DNA of 64,000 bases from Dallia pectoralis (Eukaryota > Chordata > Actinopteri > Esociformes > Umbridae): assembly GCA_029465975.1 (NCBI GenBank), contig CM055728.1, positions 16,230,205-16,294,204 of the forward strand, given 5' to 3'. The translations under genes were made by a program, and so were the position numbers. The notes beneath the pieces were generated by a model. That model was given only the letters and a program-made list of their open reading frames with translations. It was not told the DNA's origin and did no database searches. This document shows positions 35,708 to 46,524 of the stretch, one piece after another. How positions within the stretch are numbered: position 1 is the first letter of the stretch; every line of letters begins with the position of its first letter.

Positions 35708-36089
35708 TGTAAGGGACAGAGTCCTGTCCCTCCACTCTATGGTGGTGCTGACACCTCCCCCACATTCAGAGAGGGAGCAATCATGGACGTTTGAACCACC
35801 TGGGCTGAGTTTCGCACCTGTTCTGTGTAAGGTCGTTAGTATCTGTATATAGTTTGGTCTGTGTCAGTTTGTCAGTGTCGGGTCATTGTCTAAGGTAGTG
35901 GGGTTCTGTTTCATGTCTGTATGTGGTTCTATGTTGTAGTCGTGGTTTGGTTGTGTGTTAGTTCATGGTTCCTTTGGTTATATGTCTTAGTTCTCTGTCT
36001 AAGTGCCTGTCTGCCTCTGATCGTTAATAAAAACCAGTATATGGTGCTTGGGTCTGCTTCCTGTCATCTACCTAGGGCAGATCGTTACA
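35708..36089 (+). mobile_element. Solo LTR related to the element at 31237
   Basis: A 382-bp sequence that starts TGTAAGGGACAG and ends ATCGTTACA is flanked by ATATG on both sides (35703-35707 and 36090-36094). Shared LTR landmarks include CTGTCCCTC, CAGAGAGGGAG.AATCATGGA, TTTCGCACCTGTT, GTCAGTGTCGGGTCATTG and a late AATAAA (about 36028). No second LTR or interior follows, so it is a recombination product of a full element. Confidence 0.9.
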
Positions 36090-36398
36090 ATATGACTGAT
36101 GAACATGTCGAAAGAATACACAATAGAGGAAAGGCAACAAAATGGCACCTTTATAACAACATACCTGGATCATAGATAAGGTAGCCAACCTTAGAAGTGT
36201 ATGGTGCAAATACTTTTCACTGGATTAGGGTTAAATAGTATCATAAAGACCAAACCAGACCCATACATGACTGATGAACATGTTTAATGGAGATAAAATA
36301 CACATATACACACAATGGAGGAAAAACAATAGAAAATCACATCCATCATGACAACAGACTTGGGTCAAATACCTAAGGTGGGCTTAATTTAACTTGAC
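36090..36398. other. Duplicated unique sequence flanking the solo LTR
   Basis: AAGACCAAACCAGACCCATA followed by CATGACTGATGAACATG at about 36246-36283 repeats, without the LTR, the sequence that brackets the solo LTR (35685-35707 plus 36090-36110). Confidence 0.85.
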
Positions 36399-36404
36399 TG
36401 CAAG

Positions 36405-36551
36405 TATGGAATGCAATTATGGAATGCAAGTATGGAATGCAAGTATGGAATGCAAGTATGGAATGCAAGTATGGAATGCAAGTATGGAATGCAAGTATGG
36501 AATGCAAGTATGGAATGCAAGTATGGAATGCAAGTATGGAATGCAAGTATG
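36405..36551. repeat. 13-bp tandem repeat, ~11 copies
   Basis: The unit ATGGAATGCAAGT is almost unchanged through the array, with one ATTATGG variant near 36416. Confidence 0.97.
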
Positions 36552-37320
36552 TTCCATTTATTGAAACATGACATTAGGAGCACTCTCTAAAAGATCTCAC
36601 TTTGTTACCTGTATAAAAGACACCTGTCCACAGAAGCATCAATCAGATTCCAAACTCTCCGTCATGGGCTACATCGCCAAGCAGCTTGGTGAGAAAGTGA
36701 CAACACAAAAATAACTTTCAATCTCCCTCGGTCTGGGCCTCCAAGCAAGATCTCACCTCGTGGAGTTTTAATGACCATGACAACGGTGAGTCCATAACTA
36801 CATGGGAGGATCTTCTAGGATCTCAATGACTTCAAGGCTCCTTACCAACAATTGGTAACACACAGCGTGGTAAATGACTGAAACCCTTCAGCGCCCGCTA
36901 GGTCCCCCTGCTCAAGAAAGCACATGCACAGGTCTGAAGTCTGCCAGTGACCATCTGTACGATTTAGAGAAGATCTGGGGGAACGTGTTCTGGTCAGCTA
37001 TTTGGCATTAACTCAATTCACCGTGTTTGGAGGGGAAGAATGCTGCCTATGACCCCAGAATCACCATCACCACCGTCAAACATGGAGGTGGAAACATTAT
37101 GCTTTAAGGGGGTTTCTGCTTAGGGGACAAGACAACTTCACCCCATCAAAAGGAACCAAATCCCTCCTGAGATGTGTGCAAACCTGGTGGCCAACTGCAA
37201 GAAACGTCTGACCTCTGTGATTGCCATTACAGGTTTTGCCACCAAGTCCTGTTTTGCAAAGGGGTCAAATACGTATTTCACGGACTAAAATGCAAATCAA
37301 TATTTGAAATGTGTCACAAC
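36552..37320 (+). pseudogene. Tc1-like transposon relic (internally deleted)
   Basis: The nucleotide sequence follows a salmonid/fish Tc1 element closely: GTATAAAAGACACCTGTCCA and CAGATTCCAAACTCTCC upstream of the start, ATCGCCAAGCAGCTTGGTGA, ATCTCACCTCGTGGAGTTTT, CGTGTTTGGAGGGGAAGAAT and GTCAAACATGGAGGTGGAAA in the DDE region, then a jump to CCCTCCTGAGATGTGTGCAA, ACCTGGTGGCCAACTGCAAG and TGCAAAGGGGTCAAATACGT at the end. The segment between about 37150 and 37160 lacks several hundred bases of the usual gene. Many frameshifts and stops occur. Confidence 0.85.
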
Positions 37321-37740
37321 AAACTATATATATTGATATGTCTCTTTAGTAGCACCTGGTCTGTTAGGCACCCCCTGATTTTTTTTAAGGTTATGGTTAC
37401 ACTACTTCAGTAAATTATGGGATCACCTCATATACACACATTGGGCAAATATTAAGTGTATCAAATATATTAAAGATCAAAATCTAGGATAAGGAGAGAG
37501 CAAATGTCTTTACTTTAATATACTGTATTTTACAATATGGTCTCATGTATATAAATAATAAAAGATATAATATAGTTTGGTAATCTGATTTTCTGAAATG
37601 CACCGACCAGCATATCTCCAAATGCAAAATACAGTGCAATTGTTTTAACTGCTTTGTTTTAGCACATTTTTATTACAACTGAAGTAACAATGGATTGAGA
37701 CAAATAGTGATGCCAGTCGTTTAACATGTTACCTAAGAGC
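37321..37740. other. Unclassified spacer
   Basis: AT-rich sequence without coding or repeat structure that I recognise. Confidence 0.4.
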
Positions 37741-37744
37741 ACCT

Positions 37745-38000
37745 ATAGTACGTTTAGATTACATTTGATTCAACTTTATTTTCATTGAACAGTATAAGTA
37801 CAGAACAGCAAAAAGCATCCAGCAACCAGAAGTGCAAAAAGAGCAGGGCAAAAAATGATATGCAGGGCAGTGTGTCAATGTGCCGATGCATGAGTCAAGT
37901 GAGATAGAGTACAATGTAAAAATGTGCAATTGACATGGGTAAGTAAATGTGCTGATGTTCAATTCAACAATGTAGTAGATTGAAAATGTGCAGAGGGCAA
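37745..38000 (-). repeat. LINE 3' untranslated tail
   Basis: The stretch with AGTATAAGTACAGAACAGC, CAACCAGAAGTGCAAAAAGA and GCAGGGCAAAAAATGATATG parallels the region at about 46535-46700 next to the L2-like LINE, where the same phrases occur in the same order. It is a truncated copy with no coding part. Confidence 0.6.
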
Positions 38001-38169
38001 CACAAGCCGAAAACGGCCTTTTGCACAAAGCTTACTGTTTGAACTATCTATTTACCACTTGCACAGATGTTCTTGTATTGACCTCTGCACATTTGCGAAT
38101 TAGCTACATTGTTGAACTGAATATCTGCACATCCTCACACAATGGCTTGTTTTCGGCAACATGCTAGTC

Positions 38170-38640
38170 TCTGATAAATGCCTGATTGATGGAGTGTTGC
38201 AGAGTTGATTTTCCTTCTGGAAGATTCTCCCATCTCAGCAAAACAATTCTGAAGCTCCTTTGGAGTTTCTGTTGGGTTCTTGGTCTAATTTTTGCCCTGT
38301 TAATTAGTTTGGCTGGATGGCCAGCTATAGGAAGATCTGTTAAAAAAATCACATTCACAATAATGGAGCCTACTGTGCTTTTGGGGACTTCAGTGGTTTA
38401 GCATGCTGTTATAGCGTTCCCCAGATCTGTGCCATATCACAATTCTCAGAGGTCTACAGAGAGTGCCTTGGATGTGTGCGGCCCTTGTATAGACTTGTGT
38501 CTGTCTCGAAATCCTGTCCAATCATTTTGCCACAGATGGACTCCAATTAAGTTCAACAGAGGATGACTATTAAAATGCCCTTTAGCTCAATTTGGAGGGT
38601 TATGGCAAAGGGTCTAAATGCACAAACGGTCTTTTATGAG
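38170..38640 (-). pseudogene. Tc1-like transposase N-terminal fragment
   Basis: On the minus strand the frame at 38358-38164 reads TDLPIAGHPAKLINRAKI with PRTQQ following, a decayed version of the second helix-turn-helix (GRPAKLSNR.RR) of a common fish Tc1-like family. The nucleotide phrases CCCCAGATCTGTGCC and GACTCCAATTAAGTT and the terminal GGCAAAGGGTCTAAAT at 38604-38619 occur in the same order in that family. Catalytic domain absent. Confidence 0.65.
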
Positions 38641-38849
38641 GCTGTTGTGTTTATTTGCCTCATGAGTGCACGCACAATAGAGCTGTCAATCATTGGTACA
38701 AATTGTAAGCTTTGCATTTGGAGTAATTTGCTGGTGTCAAACAACACATCTGAATAGATCAGAATCATAGTTTGTTGTGACACAGATTGCATTCAATCAG
38801 GGCTGTTAAAAGGGCATATCTGGTAAGCTAACTCGACCAACACATGTTA

Positions 38850-39000
38850 AAGCTGTGAATGTCCATGAGTGGCTCAGCCAGATCCTGGTCTATGAAGCAC
38901 ATCTATGAGAAGACGTGAAGATCACGGTTCAGCGCCCCATCCAATCTGACAGAGCTTAAGTGATCATTAAGGAAGAATTGGAGAAACTACCCTGATCCAA
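38850..39000 (+). pseudogene. Tc1-like transposase C-terminal fragment
   Basis: GAATGTCCATGAGTGGCTCA, GCGCCCCATCCAATCTGACA with GAGCTTAAG, then GAATTGGAGAAACTACCCTG correspond to the end of a Tc1-like transposase gene (the VLEWP.QSPDLNPIE...L..I...EW.K.P region) in plus orientation, opposite to the N-terminal fragment at 38170. It is short and frameshifted. Confidence 0.55.
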
Positions 39001-39033
39001 GGTGAACTAAGATGGCGCCTATGACTCGGAGCT

Positions 39034-39280
39034 GGGTTTCCTGGTGTTTTTAGTCCATCAGCGTTGCTGCATGGGAGAACCAGGTATTACTGGACCTAGA
39101 GTGAGAACAGTATAATTGTAAACGCAGAGAAATACTTTTAATTTGTCATTGTTTTCTCGTGTTCAACCTCTGTTCCTCTGTCTGGTCCTCTGCCCCTAAT
39201 CCATTCATCTGTTTTAGGGTTTCCCGGGTATGCCAGGACACCCACTGGTTGTTGGAGAGAGGTCACATGTGGGGGGCTTA
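39034..39280 (+). pseudogene. Collagen-like exon pair, decayed
   Basis: First piece, 39034-39100: GGGTTTCCTGGTGTTTTTAG reads GFPGVF, and after a frame change GGAGAACCAGGTATTACTGG ACCTAGA reads GEPGITGPR, ending at a GTGAGA donor (39101). Second piece, from 39218, follows CTGTTTTAG and reads GFPGMPGHP, then LVVGER, and with one further base shift GERGHM. The 117-bp gap has the size and ends of a small fish intron. Gly at nearly every third residue and splice sites on both sides suggest triple-helix exons, but frame breaks argue they are dead. Which collagen is open. Confidence 0.4.
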
Positions 39281-39300
39281 AGCACTAAAAGAGCTTTGTG

Positions 39301-41585
39301 AACTGTGTCTCACCCAATGTACTAGCGGAAATAACGACCTCAGTCGTATGCACAGTAAGTACTGCGATAAAATACATTATGTTTGTGTGTGTGCGTCATT
39401 AGAGGATGAGGCAAATTGAGTTTTTTTTGTTAGTTCCCACTTAAAATGAAGGCTTTTTATGGCATATGTGTTAGATTAGGGGATAAAAGCTGAATTGAGG
39501 TTTGTATTACAATTTATTTGCTTTATGTTAAGGGTTAGGTGCTAGGCCTTGTTAGGTTTAGGCATTAAAGTTAGGTTATTTAAAGATAAGGTTTAGGGTT
39601 GTGTGAGAGGTAATACATTACTGATATGTAGGGTTATTAAAATATGTAATTAATTAATTCCACCTGAAAATCATAAAATGCAATGAAGAATGGTCTCAAA
39701 TACACCCATGACTACACGAATTATAAACCATTTGCTGGAGTCGATAAGATCGAGTTAGTTATGAAGATTGGTGTTTCCCTTTAAGAACCACCAAGCATTA
39801 AGCAACTGCCTTTATGAACGCACTGTTCACGTGGTTCTCAGACGCTCATCCCTGTCACCCACCCAGGGCTCAGGCAGAGTCACAACAGGCTGAGAATTAA
39901 GCAGGCGGAAAAACATATTTGTTATGACGATGGAACTTTAAAATAAATACTCCAGGGGCAACAGGTAAAGCTATTTTGTAATTTATTCAAGACCTTGTAT
40001 CGTAATTGTATTTTTTCAAAGCTGTTATTTGCCGTATGTAGGCTATTGTAGGGCAGGTCAAGGACTGTGAATTATTATGAACAGTAACGTGTTATAGAAA
40101 TGAAGGGTGTAGGATGCGGGAATGCATAGAACATTATTTCGTTTTTTACCCATTCACCAGCTATACTATAAAGCACTCTTCAAATGTCTTGGTTGTTGTT
40201 GTTTTTGTCGCTGTCCAGCACAGTCTGCTGCTGCAACGGTGAAGCACAGATGTTTGGGTACCATGTCATGTGTTTCTAAAACCCATAAGTGGGATTTTTT
40301 TCCCTGCAAGGTGTCACGTACTTTGGAAATTGTGCGTCGATTATATGCGATTTGGTCTGGTCGTATTACTCCATGCATTTAGAAACCATTTAGAAATGTA
40401 TGTGAAGGGGAAATGCAGCGTAATCTCTGCGAACACCTGCCATATTGGTACCCTGAAGTCGTGACTGGTCTCCTGGTGTTGCTATTTGACCTTGCAGCAA
40501 AACGTGCAGCATATATGTGTCAGAAATTTAACATTAGTTGTAATCGAGCTCAACAATGTGTTTGTCGTTGGAAGGATGTTAAATCGTTGTCTTTTCACAC
40601 TCGGCAAACGTCAACTCGAAATAGATGGTTGTGTTTCTATGAGTCTGCAGTGGCTCAGCTGTGTGTATAATGGATATTAAGTAAGTATGTGGTCTTTGTG
40701 TTTTAAAAGCCTACTTGGTCAATTTCAAAATGCACACTCAACTCGGATCTGGTCCCAAAACAAGTAACCATCTCCCCTAGTGTTTCAGATTGTAGTGGAC
40801 TGGCTATGGCTGGTGATTGATGTCAACAATATTGTATTTTCTCCACACAGCATCCACTTAAGTGTGTTTCTGCTTTATTACAAATGTATAGGAGTGAACC
40901 GGCTACCCACTGACGGCGTATTATCCGGTGACGTCACTCACTCTGACACGTCACCACGCTGTTTCATGTGTGACAGTTGCTGATTTATATTGGGGCAGCG
41001 GCAATTTAGACTCTTAGTAGGGGTGTTCAATCACACCTACATTTGATCTAAACACCTCTAAAAATAATAACAAAAATGTTTTTTATTAATTAAAAAAATA
41101 TACAGCTTCAAATAAATAAATAAAAATACAGCTTCAAAAGGCTTGAAAAGGAGCAAGAAACCGAATGCAATATCATCTCTTTGGGATTATCATCTCAACT
41201 GTGTTTGTTCAAGGAGGAATTTATGAAAGTTTACAGTGAATTCAAGTGTTGTGTCATTACTCATTTCCTCCCGCAGGGAAATAGAGTTGTAGTCATAATG
41301 TTCAGTTAATGCATCCCAGTGACCAGATGAGAGGCCTGTTGCATATTTGCTAGCAGTACAAGTCCCAGTATTCAAAATTAATACTTCATCCAGTTTGATT
41401 CACATTGCAACGAATTTGCAACTCACATTCTGGTAGAGGGGCAGATGGAGTATCGCCATGGTGATTTGGCCATCACATTACCTTTTTTCTCTTGCCGCTT
41501 CTCTACCTTCACTCACCTAAGTAAACAACTTCCTGTTTAAAGAAGCTGACTGTGAATAGGAATATACCAATCTAGTCAGTAGTAC
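39301..41585. other. Spacer without recognisable genes
   Basis: Open frames at 40122-40382, 40413-40680 and 40780-40983 carry no family signature. The stretch 41080-41150 is A-rich with TAAATAAATAAA runs. Confidence 0.4.
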
Positions 41586-41589
41586 AACT

Positions 41590-41770
41590 TAATGCCTTCA
41601 ACTGAAATGCATCCTCTGCATTTTACCCAACCCTGAGGTACAGGTGGCAGCCCTAATCAGTTACATGATTCGACATCCACGTCAACGGCACCTGGGGAGC
41701 ATTTTAGGGTTAACTGTCTTGCTCTAAAGGTTTTTCACCTTGATGGTGGGGGGATTAGAACCAGGGACGT
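41590..41770. repeat. Dispersed repeat fragment
   Basis: GAAATGCATCCTCTGCATTT, TTAACTGTCTTGCTC, TTTTTCACCTTGATGGTGGG and ATTAGAACCAGGGA follow the order of a repeat I recall as very common in salmonid and pike DNA (GTGTCCTCTGCATTTAACCC...TTAACTGCCTTGCTCAG...GGGATTCGA.CC). Confidence 0.6.
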
Positions 41771-41899
41771 TCCTGGGTAGTAAGTGATATTTTGAAATGT
41801 ACCTATTTCCAATGAGAAAACTGGCACATTTGTGTCTTTTAGCTTACATAAAGTAAAAAAAAATAACTAAATATGAATCCAAATGAACATGTATTTATA

Positions 41900-42480
41900 C
41901 TAAAGTAATACAAAAAATGACAATAAAAGATTTCGGCGTGACTTGTTAGTTGAGATTTAGGATTATACTGTAAATCAGCACCAAATGTGTACTAGTCTCC
42001 CATCATATTCTCGCTATACTGTCCTTGGTAGCATCGTTTACCCGTATATACTGGTGGAAGCGCTGGCCTTGCTCCCGTGTTCTTTTTGAATTGAAAGACG
42101 GGCATCAAGAACATGGTCTTTGAGCGACATCGTACAGCCTATTGTGCTGTAGTTCTTCACCAGAGGCTCAACCAGCTCCACATTTTTGCCTTTATTGCCC
42201 AGAAAGGCCCGTACCACTGTGACAAAGCTGTTCCAAGTCTCTTTGTAAGTGAGCTTCCGACAAAGATACTGGCTTTGACCATTGCCTCAGACTGCTTGGG
42301 GAAGAAGCCCTGAAGGTACTTGAAGGCTGCCGACATCTTATCTAGAGCTCTGACAAATTGTTTCAGAAGGCCCAATTCGATGTGCAGTGGTGATGTCAGC
42401 GCCTTCAGTGGCTCCCACTTGATGTTGTTCTTCTCTACTGAGACTCGCCCGCTGTGTCCAGTCCTGTCAGTGGCCAAATC
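41900..42480 (-). pseudogene. Relic of a multicopy transposon-associated protein
   Basis: The minus-strand frame 42477-42157 contains KWEPLKALTSPLHIELGLLK, then QFVRALDKMSAAFKYLQGFF and IFVGSSLTKRL. The same LPPLHIKLGLMKQFVKALDK..PAF.YL...FP..S..KI..GIFVGPQI pattern occurs in many near-identical hypothetical proteins of arthropods and fishes that behave like mobile-element genes. Past the stop, NYSTIGCTMSLKDHVLDARL in another frame (about 42150-42090) continues it. No function is established that I know of. The N-terminal half is missing. Confidence 0.6.
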
Positions 42481-42660
42481 TGTCAGTGCCCAGTCCCGTG
42501 TCTGTGACCAGTCCTGTGTCTGTGGCCAGTCCTATTTTTTGGCCAGTCCCGTGTCTGTGGCCAGTCCCATTTGTGGCCAATCCCGTGTCTGTGGCCAGTC
42601 CCGTCTGTGTCCAGTCCCGTCTGTGGTCAGTCCCGTCTGTGGTGGGCTTAAGGCCAGTGT
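42481..42660. repeat. Degenerate 16-20-bp tandem repeat
   Basis: CCAGTCCCGTGTCTGTGG and shorter variants recur about ten times, directly after the relic gene. The overlapping 153-aa and 63-aa frames are repeat products. Confidence 0.85.
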
Positions 42661-43360
42661 ATTTTTATTACTATTGATAGTTGTACTCATCACTGAATCA
42701 AAATATCACTGTTCCGGTCACACAAGCAACGTTTTTGGGGATCCATTGCCATTTTGTATACTTTTAGCAATTTTTAAATAACATTTTAATCCGTGAGGTT
42801 ATAATAAAAAACTTGACCACTAAAACTGAATGTGTTTCTTTAAGAGATCAGACTGAGACTAATGCCATTAAAGTTATTTGTGTTGTATACACTTTGTATA
42901 CACAAAGTTCTTAATTGAAAGTTTTTAATTTGATTGCGTCTAGCCAATCAGTTTATGACATTTCAAAACACTCTTTTAGTGGCTCTGACTAAACAAATGA
43001 CACCATTCTTTAAAATCAAATTTTCTTTTTATTCATACCCAGCATACATCTGCTCTCAGACAGGGTCATAGCTTCCTATCCCTGATAAAGGCACTTTACT
43101 ATGCCAGGCTGCAATCTTGTGAGGAAGCATCACAGATCATCACTGCTTATCTTCTGTGCAGATGCAAGGCTATGTTTCCGTACCTCTCTGTCCCTCACTC
43201 TCTTCTTGTGCTGTTTGGACTCTTTGAAAGGATTCTGTGGAGGGTTAATTAAATGGACAGAGCTCTGCTGCTCTGCGGTGCAGTGACTGGGCATTTGGAA
43301 TTGATTGGTAATTAAATGTTTTGACCTGACATGTGCCACGTTGCTACTTCCCTTTCTGCC
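42661..43360. other. Unclassified spacer
   Basis: No gene or repeat structure is recognised. Confidence 0.4.
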
Positions 43361-43361
43361 T

Positions 43362-44116
43362 TAGAGCATACCCTGCCTTAGAGCATACCCAACCTTAGGG
43401 CATACCCAACCTTAGAGCATACCCAACCTTAGAGCATACCCAACCTTAGGGCATACCCAACCTTAGAGCATACCCAACCTTAGAGCATACCCTGCCTTAG
43501 AGCATACCCAACCTTAGAGCATACCCAACCTTAGAGCATACCCAACCTTAGAGCATACCCTGCTTTAGAGCATACCCAACCTTAGAGCATACCCGGCCTT
43601 AGAGCATACCCAACCTTGGAGCATACCCAGCCTTAGAGCATACCCTGCTTTAGAGCATACCCAACCTTAGAGCATACCCTGCCTTAGAGCATACCCTGCC
43701 TTAGAGCATACCCTGCTTTAGAGCATACCCAGCCTTAGAGCATACCCAACCTTAGAGCATACCCAACCTTAGAGCATACCCTGCTTTAGAGCATACCCAA
43801 CCTTAGAGCATACCCTGCCTTAGAGCATACCCAACCTTAGAGCATACCCAACCTTAGAGCATACCCTGCTTTAGAGCATACCCAACCTTAGAGCATACCC
43901 TGCCTTAGAGCATACCCAACCTTAGAGCATACCCAACCTTAAAGCATACCCAACCTTAGAGCATACCCAATCTTAGAGCATACCCTGCCTTGGAGCATAC
44001 CCAGCCTTAGAGCATACCCAACCTTAGAGCATACCCAACCTTAGAGCATACCCAACCTTAGTGCATACCCTGCCTTGGAGCATACCCAGCCTTAGAGCAT
44101 ACCCAACCTTAGAGCA
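43362..44116. repeat. 17-bp minisatellite, ~44 copies
   Basis: The unit TTAGAGCATACCCAACC alternates with TTAGAGCATACCCTGCC or CTGCT variants. Groups of five or six units recur in the same order (for example around 43560-43680 and 43760-43880), showing block duplication. Confidence 0.97.
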
Positions 44117-45525
44117 TGTTCTTGCAGTCAAATGAACTTGGTAGTTAGTTGGATATATGGCTTACAAGGTGTACCCTCTAACACATTTATTAATTGTTAG
44201 AGGAATATTAGCATGTGTGGCCGTAGGAGATATTCAGATTTGGGTTATGGGTGCATCGGGCCATTTCCCCTGCTGCTGACAGAGCAGACTGGCCTGAAAC
44301 AAGAGTGTGAGTCATCAGCCAGGGAAGAAGAGTGCACTGCTGCTAACCAGCAACACAGATCTATTATTTAAATAACTCAGTGGAGAATTAATACACCCTG
44401 TTGGAGGGCAGTGGGAAGACATTTGCCAGAGGCCTTAGAATCTGTACATACTGTGGTTAGATACAGCTTCATAGATGGCATGGGGTGACATGAAAAGATC
44501 GTCAGATCAACCGTAATATGCAAATAAGCTATACAACAGCAGATGTTTTCCCGTCAGATTTTCAGATGTTCAGAAACAAGAATCAATTCTAGATGTTTTT
44601 AAATGGGCACATTGATATGTAATCTGCTATGTCCCTATTAAACAGAATGAAATTGTCATTTCATACTAAAAGAGTTTCTATGGTCTAGAAGGATTTACCA
44701 TCTTGATACTGATAAGGAGTACTGAGGTGATTGAATAGTTCAATAGTGCTCGATACCAACTATAAGAGGGGTTTACTTTGAAACTTCTAGTTGTTTATTG
44801 TGCAACTTTGTGTAGGAGACTTTCTCTTTCAGTCTGTGAGTGTATGTTTTCTTTCTGTCTGTCTTTCAATCTGTCAGTTTGGCGTACTGTACAATGGGAG
44901 TCTACTAAAATACAAAGCGGAGCATATCTTTTATTTTATTTAACTTTTATTTATCTATGGAGACACATTGAGACAAATTTGCAAGTGTGCCCTGGGAACA
45001 ATAACTCACAAATACAACAACAATAAAGACATATACAAACAATTAACAGATACAATGACATAACATGAATCATCTCAGTGAAATAAAAGAAGCACAATTC
45101 TCGCTATAAATATCAAAAAAAAAAAATTATTGACCCATGGACACCAAGGCAACCAAACGATACTCTAATTAGATACTGTTTCACAGCTAAAGTGCATTAA
45201 AAGACAATCCCCAACTCAGTAGTAACAAAAGGTGTTATCCAACTATGAGATCTAGTATTGAATCCAAAACACGACTATATGCATTTTATTTGCTCTGCAG
45301 CAAACACTCATCAGACTCTCATTTAATGTACGACTCCATCCAGTAGTTGTACATACAGTGATCAATGACATTGAGAAACGCACTTTCTGTCTCTTTCATT
45401 GAACCACATGAGGAAACACTTGGGTATGTATGACATTAGTCAAGGTCACCTTTCTCTCCAGGGGCAAGCAGGACGATCTGTTTCCGGGTAATGTGCAAAA
45501 CAACAACCGCAGTGTCTCCTGCAGT
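44117..45525. other. Spacer with LINE/SINE-like and A-rich pieces
   Basis: There is no gene. About 44930-45070 (TTTATTTAACTTTTATTTAT, then GAGACACATTGAGACAAATT) looks like part of the dispersed repeat also seen at about 20985. An A-run lies at 45113-45127. Confidence 0.45.
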
Positions 45526-45526
45526 G

Positions 45527-45645
45527 CTGAAAGGGGGGGGGGAGAAAGGGAGGGAGAGAGGGAGGGAGAAAGATAGGGACGGAAAGAGAGAGGGAGGCAT
45601 GGAGAAATGGAGGGGGGGTGAGAGAGGAAGGGAGAGGGGAAGTGG
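45527..45645. repeat. Purine-rich GGGA/GAGA tract
   Basis: About 120 bp of nearly pure G/A on the + strand, such as GGGAGGGAGAGAGGGAGGGA. It is low-complexity sequence that could adopt a triplex. Confidence 0.85.
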
Positions 45646-45697
45646 TTCAGGTAGGGAATCACAACAAACTCCTGTTTATGTGATGACGAATAAGAGA

Positions 45698-46520
45698 CCA
45701 TGACTTGTGAATGAGCCCATGTGTATGTAGGCTTTATCCATGAGTTGTGAATGAGCCCATGTGTGTGTAGGCTTTATCCATGACTTGTGAATGAGCCCAT
45801 GTGTATGTAGGCTTTATCCATGAATTGTGAATGAGCCCATGTGTATGTAGGCTTTATCCATGACTTGTGAATGAGCCCATGTGTATGTAGGCTTTATCCA
45901 TGACTTGTGAATGAGCCCATGTGTATGTAGGCTTTATCCATGAATTGTGAATGAGCCCATGTGTATGTAGGCTTTATCCATGAGTGTGAATGAGCCCATG
46001 TGTATGTAGGCTTTATCCATGACTTGTGAATGAGCCCATGTGTGTGTAGGCTTTATCCATGAGTTGTGAATGAGCCCATGTGTATGTAGGCTTTATCCAT
46101 GAATTGTGAATGAGCCCATGTGTATGTAGGCTTTATCCATGACTTGTGAATGAGCCCATGTGTGTGTAGGCTTTATCCATGAGTTGTGAATGAGCCCATG
46201 TGTGTGTAGGCTTTATCCATGAATTGTGAATGAGCCCATGTGTATGTAGGCTTTATCCATGAATTGTGAATGAGCCCATGTGTATGTAGGCTTTATCCAT
46301 GAATTGTGAATGAGCCCATGTGTATGTAGGCTTTATCCATGAATTGTGAATGAGCCCATGTGTATGTAGGCTTTATCCATGAATTGTGAATGAGCCCATG
46401 TGTATGTAGGCTTTATCCATGAGTTGAGAATGAGCCCATTTGTATGTAGGCTTTATCCATGAATTGTGAATGAGCCAATGTGTATGTAGGCTTTATCCAT
46501 AAGTTGTGAATGAGCCCATT
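45698..46520. repeat. 41-bp minisatellite, ~20 copies
   Basis: Units contain TGTGAATGAGCCCATGTGTA and TGTAGGCTTTATCCATGA. Variation is confined to two positions (GACTTG, GAATTG or GAGTTG; TGTATG or TGTGTG). One unit near 45984 is a base shorter. Confidence 0.97.
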
Positions 46521-46524
46521 CATG

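Noticed and set aside
36389..36583. IPYLHSILAFHTC-repeat frame
   Set aside because: Translation of the 13-bp array.
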